64,000 nucleotides of DNA from NCBI RefSeq assembly GCF_005222815.1, contig NZ_STGB01000004.1:744001-808000 (forward strand), written 5' to 3'. This DNA is from Roseomonas sp. AR75 (GTDB lineage Bacteria; Pseudomonadota; Alphaproteobacteria; Acetobacterales; Acetobacteraceae). How positions within the stretch are numbered: position 1 is the stretch's first letter; each line of letters opens with the position of its first letter. The notes beneath the pieces were generated by a model, which worked only from the letters and a program-made list of their open reading frames with translations, was not told the DNA's origin and ran no database searches. The translations under genes were made by a program, and so were the position numbers. Shown piece after piece: positions 15,996 through 23,912 of this stretch.

Positions 15996-17876
15996 TCAAT
16001 CCACCATCCGGATGCTTGCGAGCTGGGCGCCGACCTGGCGGAACACCGCCTGCAGTTCGGCCGCCGTCGGGCTCTGGAAGTAGTGGTCGCGGCTGGTTGC
16101 GCAGTCACGCAGCAGGTCCTGATGGCCCGAGGCGACCTCGAACCCAACGACATAGACGGTGATGTTCACGCCAGGCGCCTTCATCGCCTCGCAGACCGCG
16201 CTGAACCGCTGGTCGAGCCGGGTATCCGCATTGGCGGACGTCACCGGTTCGATCCGCGCGCTGGGAAAGGCTGCATTGTAGTCGGCGACGCGGCCATAGG
16301 CGTTGTAGTTCAGCTCCGTCTGGCCGGGCGTCGGCGTGGAGCAGACGCTGTCATTGGCAGAGCCGCAGCTTGCGCCATAGGGCGCCTGCCAGTTGTTGTC
16401 GCCATCGGTCAGGATCACGACGACCTTGCGCATGTTGGGCGTGTTGTAGGGCAGCGGCAGGGTCGGCGTGTTCGGGATGCCGCTGTTCGGATCCTGCCAG
16501 TGGCCACGCCAGTTCGGGCTGAGCGTGTACCACGCACCCTGCAGGCCCACGGCGGTGGTGGTGCCGCCGCTTTTGATCGGCGCCTCGATCGCGGCGAGCG
16601 CGGCATTCACCGCGGTGCGGCTCGCGGTCAGCGGCTGGATCGGCGTCAGCGCGCAGAGCAGGTTCGGGCCCGCGGACTGCGCCGCGGTCATGCCGGCATT
16701 CCGCAGGTATGCATACATGGCGTTGTCATTCAGCTGGCTCGCGGTCGGCGCGCCGAAGGTGTTCGGCCAGTCATTGTCGCCGTGGCAATGGCTCACGCTG
16801 CTGCTGCCGCCGCTGGAATACGCGTTGCCGGGCAGGCAGCGGCCGGCGGCGACGGTGCCGACGCGGCGATAGGTGCTCTGCCAGAAATAGGGCCGGAAGC
16901 GCGCGGCGCCGGTGGGCGCGGCATCGGTGGTGTCGTGACCGTTGCGCCGCGCCTCGACACAGCCGCTCCAGTTCGCGAGGTTCCAGCCGGCGGGCATTCC
17001 GGCGGTGTCGAGCATCGCGGAATTGCCGGTGCCGATGTTGATGGTGCGGGAGAAGGGCACGACGGAGACATACAGGTTCTGCTGCGTGTCGCTGCCGGCA
17101 TAGAGCACGTCCAGCATCGCGTGGATGGCCGTGCGCGCCGCGTCCAGCTTGGTCGTCGCGCCGCCGCTGCCACTGCCGCTGCCACTGCTTCCGCCGCCGC
17201 GCCCGCTGCTGCCGCTGCTGCCGGAGGCGGATTCGCGCATCGAGGCGGTCTGGTCCACCACGATCGCCAGTTCGAGCCCTTGCCCGCCGCGCTGCACCGT
17301 CGCGCTGCCGGTGCGCTGCATCGTGCCATCCGACAGGAAGCGGAACAACGAAGTCGGCACGGAGGCGGTGGCATCCACGCGGATGCGCGACGCCTGCGCC
17401 GGATCGGGCGTGATCACCGGCCCTTCGATCGTGGCGCCGAGATAGCCGAGCGCGCCGTTGCGCTGCGTGAAGTGCGACCAGAACACCGCGGTGGCCTCCG
17501 CGTCGCGCGAGGCATCGGTGATGCGGCGCGCGGCTGTCAGCGCGGCGGCATCCACCGCGGTGCGCAGCTTCTGCTCGACCAGCCAGAGCCGCGTGGAATC
17601 CACCGCCAGGCCGGCGGCGCCGATCATGCCCGTCATCATCATCGCGGTGAGCACCGCGGTCGTGCCGCGGCGGTCGCCGAGGATCCCGCCGGCGGTGCGG
17701 CGGCCGCGCAGCAGGCGCCAGGGGCTGCGCGCGCCGGCGACGCGCCAGATGCCGCCGGCATCCGCGGAATCCACCACCGCGGCGTCGCGCCGCAGGCGGG
17801 ACTGCGGCACCAGATGCATGGGGCGGAACAGGCCCGCTCCGCCCCGGATGGCCGCGGGACCCTTAGCAGATCGCAT
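15996..17876 (-). CDS. TadG-like protein with von Willebrand A domain (copy 2)
   Basis: A 626-residue paralog of the vWA protein at 13071-14684. It has RGTTAVLTAMMMTGMIGAAGLAVDS as anchor, a metal site VVDQTASM, then a Gly/Ser-rich linker (about residues 225-245) absent from copy 1, and the same long Cys-containing blocks ending in LTDGDNNW. About 70 extra residues precede the membrane helix; an internal start at 17818 (MHLVPQSRL) is possible. It overlaps the TadE gene stop by 14 bp. Very similar DNA stretches at 13594-13643 and 16525-16574 indicate duplication or gene conversion. Confidence 0.78.
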   Translation of the reverse strand: MRSAKGPAAIRGGAGLFRPMHLVPQSRLRRDAAVVDSADAGGIWRVAGARSPWRLLRGRRTAGGILGDRRGTTAVLTAMMMTGMIGAAGLAVDSTRLWLVEQKLRTAVDAAALTAARRITDASRDAEATAVFWSHFTQRNGALGYLGATIEGPVITPDPAQASRIRVDATASVPTSLFRFLSDGTMQRTGSATVQRGGQGLELAIVVDQTASMRESASGSSGSSGRGGGSSGSGSGSGGATTKLDAARTAIHAMLDVLYAGSDTQQNLYVSVVPFSRTINIGTGNSAMLDTAGMPAGWNLANWSGCVEARRNGHDTTDAAPTGAARFRPYFWQSTYRRVGTVAAGRCLPGNAYSSGGSSSVSHCHGDNDWPNTFGAPTASQLNDNAMYAYLRNAGMTAAQSAGPNLLCALTPIQPLTASRTAVNAALAAIEAPIKSGGTTTAVGLQGAWYTLSPNWRGHWQDPNSGIPNTPTLPLPYNTPNMRKVVVILTDGDNNWQAPYGASCGSANDSVCSTPTPGQTELNYNAYGRVADYNAAFPSARIEPVTSANADTRLDQRFSAVCEAMKAPGVNITVYVVGFEVASGHQDLLRDCATSRDHYFQSPTAAELQAVFRQVGAQLASIRMVD

Positions 17877-18399
17877 TGTCGAAGGCCTCGTTCTTCACGA
17901 CGATCGTCGCGTGGTGGACCAGGTGCTCGGGACCGCCGATCAGCCGCAGCCAGACGCCGCTCATGAACGGCTCGGTGTAGGTGACCTCGTAGGTGACGAC
18001 CTGGCGGCCGGTGCCGGCGCCGGCGGTGGGCGTGCCGCCCATGCCCGAGGCGCTGCCATAGGCATTGGTGGTGACCTGCAGCCGCGCGGGATCGAGCAGG
18101 CGGTTCGCCGTGTTGGTGATGATCCAGGGGATGGTCTGCGACCGGCAGGTGAGCTCCGCCGGTGCACCCGCGCGCGTGGCCTGGCCAGTGACGCCGAAGC
18201 GGCTGGCCTTGGACACGGCCCGGTCGAGGGCGGAGGCGATGGAGAGCTGCCAGCCGACCTCCACGATCCCGACCGCCACCATCAGGAAGGCGGGCAGCAG
18301 CACCGCGAACTCGACGCCGGAGGTGCCGCGGCGGCAGCGCCGCACCTTGTGCAGCGTCGTGCCGGGTTTGGGCTTCTGTCGCGACAGGATGGAACGCAT
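17863..18399 (-). CDS. TadE-like pilus assembly protein (copy 2)
   Basis: A 178-residue paralog of the TadE gene at 15283-15816, with RRGTSGVEFAVLLPAFLMVAVGIVE as the Glu-containing helix and NEAFDNAIC at the end. It is the first gene of the whole minus-strand TadE/vWA locus and follows a near-consensus promoter. GAGG lies 10 nt before the ATG. Its role in pilus or surface-fibre assembly is inferred from the TadE family; no other pilus gene is nearby. Confidence 0.8.
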   Translation of the reverse strand: MRSILSRQKPKPGTTLHKVRRCRRGTSGVEFAVLLPAFLMVAVGIVEVGWQLSIASALDRAVSKASRFGVTGQATRAGAPAELTCRSQTIPWIITNTANRLLDPARLQVTTNAYGSASGMGGTPTAGAGTGRQVVTYEVTYTEPFMSGVWLRLIGGPEHLVHHATIVVKNEAFDNAIC

Positions 18400-18750
18400 C
18401 GGGCGACAACCTCACGGATTGAACCAAATCACGAGCGAATAATAAAAAATGAGGCGACAATGTCAAGTTCCTTAGAGGGTTTTACATTGTCCATAAGTGT
18501 CAGTCTTGGTTTGTATGCGGGCCTGTGTCAGATCAGGAAAAGTAACGCACTGTTCGTTACGATCTATACAATGTGTTAGATCACCTGACATTGCTCACAA
18601 TGGCTGACAAATGCCACACGGCATAGTTGTATTCCGGTCGGCATGTCAGGTTGTGCAGGGCGCGTTGAGCGGCAGCCACGCAGGCGCATGGCGCCGAGCC
18701 GCATCAAATGCTGCCGAACGATATCGCGGCGCGAGACGCGTCGCGCCGGA
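18400..18750. other. AT-rich promoter island, no gene
   Basis: A 351-bp non-coding stretch whose left 260 bp are far richer in A/T than the surroundings. It lies between the TadE operon and the GNAT gene. It contains six TGTCA/TGACA pentamers (18461, 18498, 18526, 18586, 18605, 18644). Three short inverted repeats are also present: GTAACG/CGTTAC (18542-18560), GATCTA/TAGATC (18561-18582) and CATTG/CAATG (18589-18602). The pattern suggests a regulated promoter, and the base composition could also mark acquired DNA. Confidence 0.65.
18439..18466 (-). promoter_or_regulatory. Sigma-70-type promoter for the TadE/vWA operon
   Basis: On the minus strand TTGACA (18466-18461) is followed after 16 bp by TATTAT (18444-18439). 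This gives a perfect -35 and a 5/6 -10. Transcription would start near 18432, about 33 nt before the TadE ATG at 18399. Confidence 0.65.
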
Positions 18751-19248
18751 TCAGCCTGTGCCGGCTCCCGTGGGACGCAGCGTCAGGCGCATCCGCTGTT
18801 CCAGCACCTCAGCGCCCCAGCCGCTGTCCCTCGCCGCATGCTCCTCGCGGAAGCCTGCCGTTTCGTAGAGCCGGCGCGCGGCATCCAGCCCGGCGAAGGT
18901 GGTCAGCCAGACCGAGGCGAAGCCGCGGCTACGGCAGAATCCGAGGGCAGCGTCGAGCAGCTCCCTGCCGGTTCCACCACGCAGCGCCGCGTCCAGGAAG
19001 AACCAGCGGAGCCGTGCCTGTGGCCGGGCACGCCCGTCGATGGCGATGCCGCCGAGAACCCCGGCCTCGCGGCGCACCAGCCAGCAGCGGCAATCCGCAT
19101 GCGGCAGTGCCGCGGCGAAGGCGCCGATCTCCGCCTCGAGCTGCGCGCGGAAGGCGGAACCGAAGCCCCAGTGCCGCGCATACCAGTCGGCCTGCAGGCG
19201 GACCATGGTCGCGATGTCGTCCGGGGAGAGCGTCTCCGCCGGCTGCAT
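18751..19248 (-). CDS. GNAT family N-acetyltransferase
   Basis: A 165-residue acetyltransferase-fold protein. The core RLRWFFLDAALRGGTGRELLDAAL contains the acetyl-CoA loop (usual R/Q-x-x-G-x-G/A, here RGGTGRE), and the C-terminal FAGLDAARRLYETAGFREE is the typical GNAT ending. The acceptor substrate is unknown. It starts 4 bp after the DUF4175 gene stop and is probably the last gene of the lysA operon. Confidence 0.82.
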   Translation of the reverse strand: MQPAETLSPDDIATMVRLQADWYARHWGFGSAFRAQLEAEIGAFAAALPHADCRCWLVRREAGVLGGIAIDGRARPQARLRWFFLDAALRGGTGRELLDAALGFCRSRGFASVWLTTFAGLDAARRLYETAGFREEHAARDSGWGAEVLEQRMRLTLRPTGAGTG

Positions 19249-19252
19249 GCGC

Positions 19253-21874
19253 TCAGAAGCGGCGCAGCAGCCGGTCGATGTATTCCAGCTCGTCCTGCGG
19301 CCGCTCGCGCTCGGCGCCGCGCTTGCGCAGCTCCTCCTGCAGGCGGCGGGTGCGCAGCAGCTCCGCCTCGTCCGGCACGCGGGTGTCGCTGCCGGCGTCC
19401 TGCGCGCCCGGCGCCTCCCGCGTGCGGCGGCCCAGCGGGTCGCGGCCGTCGCCCTGGTCCTGCGCCTGGTCCTGGCCTTCGCCCTGGCCCTGGCCCTGGC
19501 CCATCATCTCGCCGCCTTCCTCGCCCTCGCCTTCGCCCTCGCCTTCCTGCTGGCCGAACTGGCGCTGCATCTGCTGCGCCATCTGGCGGGCGCCTTCCAC
19601 CAGCTCGCGGATCGCGCGCTGCTGGGCGTCGCGCGCATCCTCGCCCTGCAGAAGCGCCTCCTGCGCCTCCCGCATGGCCTGGTCGGCACGGCCGAGCTGG
19701 GGCGGCACCTCGCCGGTGAGGTCGCCGAATTGCTGCATCACCTCACCCAGCGCGCGGCGCAGCGCGCGCTGGGTGCGCGCCTCGCGCTGCGCCTCGGCCT
19801 GCGCCTGCTGCTCGGCCTCGGCGCGCTGCTGCTGCTGTTGCTGCTGCTGCTCGGGCGTCTGGCGGTTCCAGGGCGTGCGACGCTGCTGCTGCTCCGCGCG
19901 GCGCTCGGCCTCCCGGCGCTGCGTCTCCGCCTCGGCGCGGCGGTGGCCGCTGTCGAGCATGCGGGCCTCGCGCTGCACCATGTCCTGCACCACGCCCATC
20001 TGCTGCTCGCCGCGCTGGCGCTGCTGGCGGCGGCGTTCCTGCTGCTCGTTGCGGGCGGAGCGGCCTTCCTCCAGCGCGCGCAGCATCTCCTCGAGCTCGG
20101 CGAGCTCGCGCTCGGCCTCCTCCGGGCGGTCCTGGCGGTTGGCCTCGCGCATGCGGTCGGTGCGGCGATCGAGGTCACGGCGATCCATCAGCCGGTTCTG
20201 CGGATCATAGGGCATCGCCTCCGCATTCTCCTGCTGAAGGCGCTCGGCGAGCGCCTCCAGGTGGCGGCGGATGGCGTCGCGCAATTCCTGGATGCGCCGC
20301 TCGGTCTCGCTGCGCTGCTCGGCGTTGCGCTCGGTGCGCTCGCCGTTGCGCTGCTCCTCCATCTGGCGCTGCGCTTCCTGAAGGGCTTGGCGCAGCTCCT
20401 CGCGCGCCTGCTGCAACGCGCGCGCGGTGCGCTCGGCGCGGCCTTCCTCCAGCGCCAGCGCCGTCTCCCACATGATCTCCTGCGCTTCGGAAACGGCTTC
20501 GGGCCGGCGGTCGCGGGTCAGCCGGTGGCGCGCGGCGCGCAGTGCGAGATAGGTGGTCGTGTCATGCTCGAAGGCCTCCGGCGCGGCTGCCAGGCGGTCG
20601 AGCGCGACCCGTGCCTCGCGCCGCGCGTTGGGCTCGAGCGAGAGCGCCTTGCGCAGCGCGATCAGCGCCTGCGCGACGGGATGGGTGAAGCTGCGCTCCG
20701 GCAGTGTCAGCGCGGCGGCGGCGGAGACGCCGTCCTGCTCGGCGCCGTCGCGGGCGCGCAGCACGATCTCCACGTCCAGCCCGGCCCAGGGATGGGCGGA
20801 GAGATCCGGGCCGGAGACGCCGCGCGCCTGGCGCGCCTGCGCGGGCAGCGGGATCTCCACGACATGCGGCGGGGCGTCCGGCCGCGCCTTCAGGCGGATC
20901 TCGGCAACCAGCGCCACGGCGCCCCAATCATCCTCCACCTCCCAGGGCAGGCGGATGCCGAGGCCGCGCGTGGCGCGGCCCGGCGCTTCGGTGAAGCGCG
21001 TGCGGGGCGGCTGGTCGGCCTGCACGGTCAGCGTCCAGGCCGCGACCTCCGTCGCATCGCGCCGGATCACCAGGCGCGCGCCCTGGTCGAGCATCGCTTC
21101 GGCGCCGAAGGATCGATTGTCGAGCGCGCGGAAGGCCGTGGCCGACTGGCCGATCTGCAACGCGGGCACGCCGCCCGTGCCGCCGGACAGCGCCACCTGC
21201 AGCCGGCTGCCGGCGGGCACCGAGACCTCGCCGCCGGCGGGGTCGAGGAAGATCGGCGCCGCGGCGGTGTAGGCCGGCGGCGTGATCCAGGCTTCCAGCC
21301 GCATGGCCGGCGGGGCGGCGGGCATCGCCACCTCGCCGGCAAAGGCGCGGCGCAACCGTTCCGGCGCCTCCGGCCCCGCGATGATCAGCGCGGCGAACAG
21401 AGACAGGCCGAGCGCCGCGCGCAACGCAACCGGGTCGCGCTTTGCCAGGCCCGGCCGCGGCAGGCCCACCTGCAGCCGGCGCACGGAGGACAGCACGCGG
21501 TCGCGATGCACCGCCCAGACCGCCTGCGCCACCGGGTCGTCCGTCGCGGGCCTGTCGGTCAGCGCGGCGAGCGGGCGGTGCTCCAGGCCGGAGTCCCGTT
21601 CCAGCCGCCGGTCTGCCGGATCGTTGCCGGGCCAGCGGAAGCCGCGCAGCCCCTGGCGCAGCGCGAAGCCCGCCGCGACCGCGAAGCCGAGGGCGACCAG
21701 CATGCGCAGCCAGCCCGGCAGCAGCAGCGGCAGGCCGAGCAGCGCATAGGTGAGGAAAAGGCCGACCACGCCGAGCGCGGGCCAGATGGCGGGCCAGATC
21801 GCCTCCCAGGCCAGGGCGAGGCGGGCAAGAAGCCGTCGCCGTGCAAGCGGCGCGAGGGAGGGGGGCGTCGTCAC
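19253..21874 (-). CDS. TIGR02302 / DUF4175 family membrane protein
   Basis: An 873-residue protein typical of alphaproteobacteria. Two or three N-terminal membrane helices (residues about 25-75 and 150-165) are followed by a beta-rich domain with ITPPAYT. A long charged, coiled-coil C-terminal half is extremely rich in Q, E and R, including a run of glutamines near residue 660 and Gly-Gln/Gly-Glu repeats near 785-815. Function is unknown; an envelope role is often supposed. GTG start overlaps the lysA stop by 4 bp, so the two are translationally coupled. Confidence 0.85.
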   Translation of the reverse strand: MTTPPSLAPLARRRLLARLALAWEAIWPAIWPALGVVGLFLTYALLGLPLLLPGWLRMLVALGFAVAAGFALRQGLRGFRWPGNDPADRRLERDSGLEHRPLAALTDRPATDDPVAQAVWAVHRDRVLSSVRRLQVGLPRPGLAKRDPVALRAALGLSLFAALIIAGPEAPERLRRAFAGEVAMPAAPPAMRLEAWITPPAYTAAAPIFLDPAGGEVSVPAGSRLQVALSGGTGGVPALQIGQSATAFRALDNRSFGAEAMLDQGARLVIRRDATEVAAWTLTVQADQPPRTRFTEAPGRATRGLGIRLPWEVEDDWGAVALVAEIRLKARPDAPPHVVEIPLPAQARQARGVSGPDLSAHPWAGLDVEIVLRARDGAEQDGVSAAAALTLPERSFTHPVAQALIALRKALSLEPNARREARVALDRLAAAPEAFEHDTTTYLALRAARHRLTRDRRPEAVSEAQEIMWETALALEEGRAERTARALQQAREELRQALQEAQRQMEEQRNGERTERNAEQRSETERRIQELRDAIRRHLEALAERLQQENAEAMPYDPQNRLMDRRDLDRRTDRMREANRQDRPEEAERELAELEEMLRALEEGRSARNEQQERRRQQRQRGEQQMGVVQDMVQREARMLDSGHRRAEAETQRREAERRAEQQQRRTPWNRQTPEQQQQQQQQRAEAEQQAQAEAQREARTQRALRRALGEVMQQFGDLTGEVPPQLGRADQAMREAQEALLQGEDARDAQQRAIRELVEGARQMAQQMQRQFGQQEGEGEGEGEEGGEMMGQGQGQGEGQDQAQDQGDGRDPLGRRTREAPGAQDAGSDTRVPDEAELLRTRRLQEELRKRGAERERPQDELEYIDRLLRRF

Positions 21875-23217
21875 GTGGCGTACCAGGCGGGAAGGCGCTG
21901 GCCGGCCAGCAGCGCGTCGAGCGATTGGCGTTCGCGCACCACCGCGAAGCGGGCGCCATCCACCAGGACCTCGGCCGCCAGGGGCCGCGCATTGTAGGTG
22001 CTGCTCATCGCGGCTCCGTACGCTCCCGCATCGAGGAACGCGACGAGGCTAGCCGGTTCCAGGGCGGGAAGGCCACGGTTTCGCGCGAAGGTGTCGCCGG
22101 TCTCGCAGACGGGACCGACGATGTCGCAGGGGGAGAGCGGCGCGACCAGATCGGTCGCCGAAACTGGCAGGATGCCGTGCCAGGCCTCGTACATCGCGGG
22201 CCGCACCAGGTCGTTCATCGCGGCGTCGAGGATCACGAAGCGGCGGCTGCCGTTGCGCTTCGACAGGATCACGGACGCCAGCAGCACGCCGGCCGGCCCG
22301 GCGATCCAGCGCCCCGGCTCGACCATCAGCTTCACGCCGAGATTGCCGAGCGTCGCCTTGATGGCGCCGGCGAGCGCGGCGGGGCTGGGGGCGGGCTCGT
22401 CGCGATAGGGGATGCCGAGGCCGCCGCCGCAATCCACCCGCTCCACCGGCAGACCCTGGGCGCGCAGCGTGCGCACGAGGTCGGCGAGGGCGCGATAGGC
22501 GGTGGAATAGGCGCTCATCCCCGCGGTGATCTGGCTGCCGATATGGGTGGCGATGCCGACCGGGCGGACGCCGGGCGTCTGCGCCATGCTGGCATAGAGC
22601 GCGGGCGCATCGGCCATGGCGACGCCGAACTTGTTCTCGCTTTTCCCTGTGGTGATCTTGGCGTGGGTGCGCGGGTCCACATCCGGGTTGACGCGGATCG
22701 CGACATCGACGGTGCGGCCAAGCGCGGTCGCCGCGGCGGAGATCATGGCGATCTCCTCGACGCTCTCCGCATTGATCTGGCCGACGCCCTGGCCGATGGC
22801 GAAGCGCAACTCGGCCATCGTCTTGCCGACGCCGGAGAAGACGACGTGATCCGGCACGATGCCGGCGGCGAGCGCGAGGCGCAGCTCGCCTTCGGAGACG
22901 ATGTCGGCGCCCGCGCCTTCGCGCGCGAGGGTGCGGAGCACGGCCAGGTTGGGGTTGGCCTTGACGGCGAAATGGACCTCGCAGTCGAGCGCGGCGTCGC
23001 GCAGCGCATCCCGCAGTGCGCCGAAGCGGCGGCGCAGGGAGCCGGCGGAGTAGACCCAGGTGGGTGTGCCGACCTCGGCCGCGATCCGGGCGAGCGGCAC
23101 CTCCTCGATCGTCAGCCCGTCCTGGGCGTTCGCGGTGAGGTGCGGGCGGCCGGCCAGAAGCTCGGCGAAGGAGGGATCGGCGTCGTCGGCGGAGAGCGCG
23201 GGGGCGGGGGCGGCCAT
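21871..23217 (-). CDS. lysA: Diaminopimelate decarboxylase
   Basis: A 448-residue PLP enzyme making L-lysine from meso-diaminopimelate in the last step of the pathway. Visible motifs are HFAVKANPN (the PLP lysine), GSQITAG, VDCGGGLGIPY, EPGRWIAGPAG and the ETGDTFA / DAGAYGAAMSSTYNARP region. It lies upstream of the DUF4175 gene with a 4-bp overlap, a common arrangement in alphaproteobacteria. A GC hairpin separates it from the DUF2852 gene upstream. Confidence 0.96.
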   Translation of the reverse strand: MAAPAPALSADDADPSFAELLAGRPHLTANAQDGLTIEEVPLARIAAEVGTPTWVYSAGSLRRRFGALRDALRDAALDCEVHFAVKANPNLAVLRTLAREGAGADIVSEGELRLALAAGIVPDHVVFSGVGKTMAELRFAIGQGVGQINAESVEEIAMISAAATALGRTVDVAIRVNPDVDPRTHAKITTGKSENKFGVAMADAPALYASMAQTPGVRPVGIATHIGSQITAGMSAYSTAYRALADLVRTLRAQGLPVERVDCGGGLGIPYRDEPAPSPAALAGAIKATLGNLGVKLMVEPGRWIAGPAGVLLASVILSKRNGSRRFVILDAAMNDLVRPAMYEAWHGILPVSATDLVAPLSPCDIVGPVCETGDTFARNRGLPALEPASLVAFLDAGAYGAAMSSTYNARPLAAEVLVDGARFAVVRERQSLDALLAGQRLPAWYAT

Positions 23218-23271
23218 GACCTCAGAATGGGGCTGGCTCGGCAGTTGGGGAAGATGAGAGGCGCCCCTTCT

Positions 23272-23296
23272 CCCTCCCCCGCAGTGCGGGGGAGGG
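23272..23296. repeat. Perfect GC hairpin between DUF2852 gene and lysA
   Basis: Arms CCCTCCCCCGC and GCGGGGGAGGG (11 bp each, no mismatch) enclose a 3-nt loop. No T-run follows on either strand. It resembles the dispersed intergenic palindromes of GC-rich alphaproteobacteria; a related element is at 58823-58846. Confidence 0.75.
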
Positions 23297-23329
23297 CAGG
23301 GACGGGGGCAAGACCGGACTACAGCTGCC

Positions 23330-23833
23330 TCAGGCCTTCCGCTCGCGGTTCGCCATGAAGCGCTCGAACTCCTCCTGGTCCTTCGCGCGGCGGAGCTGCT
23401 TCACGAACTCCGAGAACTCCGTGGCCTGCGCGTCGAGCTGGCGGCGCTCCTCCTCGAGCCGGGCCAGGACGTTCTGGCGGTACTCGTCGAAGGCGACATT
23501 GCCGGTGCTGCCGAGGCCCGGCACATGCTCGCGCACGCGCTCACGCATGCGGTCCTTCCAGGGGCTCATCCACGCGGCGAAGGGCGCAGCATTGCAGGAC
23601 ATGGCGGGTCTCCAGAAGAAGAAGAAGGCGAGCAGGGCGAGGCCGACCGGCCACCACAGGATGAATCCCAGAATCATCACCGGCAGGCGCCAGCCGCGCA
23701 GCGGATGGCCGCCCCAGGGCGCCCAGCGGGCGGCTCGGGCCTCCCGGCGCGCCTGCTTGAGCTGCTGCTTGTGCCAGCGCCAGGCCAGGTCGGGCGGCAG
23801 GTCGGCAGGCACCGCGGAGGAAGCGGCGGTCAT
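23330..23833 (-). CDS. DUF2852 family membrane protein
   Basis: A 167-residue protein with a charged N-terminal stretch, one strong hydrophobic segment (VMILGFILWWPVGLALLAFFFFW), and a C-terminal coiled region rich in E, R and Q (RLEEERRQLDAQATEFSEFV). This matches the DUF2852 family of alphaproteobacteria, whose function is unknown. AAGGAG lies about 10 nt before the ATG. A candidate promoter with an overlapping operator sits between this gene and the TetR gene immediately upstream. Confidence 0.8.
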   Translation of the reverse strand: MTAASSAVPADLPPDLAWRWHKQQLKQARREARAARWAPWGGHPLRGWRLPVMILGFILWWPVGLALLAFFFFWRPAMSCNAAPFAAWMSPWKDRMRERVREHVPGLGSTGNVAFDEYRQNVLARLEEERRQLDAQATEFSEFVKQLRRAKDQEEFERFMANRERKA

Positions 23834-23857
23834 CGTTGGTCGGCTCCTTTGCGTGTC

Positions 23858-23878
23858 TATGTGACGCACATTCACATA
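23858..23878. promoter_or_regulatory. Inverted-repeat operator upstream of DUF2852 gene
   Basis: TATGTGA (23858-23864) and TCACATA (23872-23878) are perfect 7-bp arms with a 7-bp spacer. The right arm covers the predicted -10. The size and place suit a TetR-family dimer; the adjacent TetR gene is the obvious candidate. Confidence 0.55.
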
Positions 23879-23901
23879 CGAGACCGGCCGGGTGATGTCA
23901 A
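23873..23901 (-). promoter_or_regulatory. Promoter for DUF2852 gene
   Basis: On the minus strand a perfect -35 TTGACA (23901-23896) is followed after 17 bp by TATGTG (23878-23873), a weak -10 matching 3 of 6. Transcription would begin near 23866, about 32 nt before the ATG. Confidence 0.5.
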
Positions 23902-23912
23902 AGGCGTTTACA

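Noticed and set aside
17140..17245. Gly/Ser repeat in vWA copy 2 considered as a CRISPR-like or satellite repeat
   Set aside because: It is an in-frame codon repeat for a flexible linker, not a spaced DNA array.
18611..18868. A short plus-strand open frame in the promoter island
   Set aside because: It runs into the antisense of the GNAT gene and has no ribosome site.
23272..23296. GC hairpin read as a rho-independent terminator
   Set aside because: No T-run follows on either strand; treated as an intergenic repeat.
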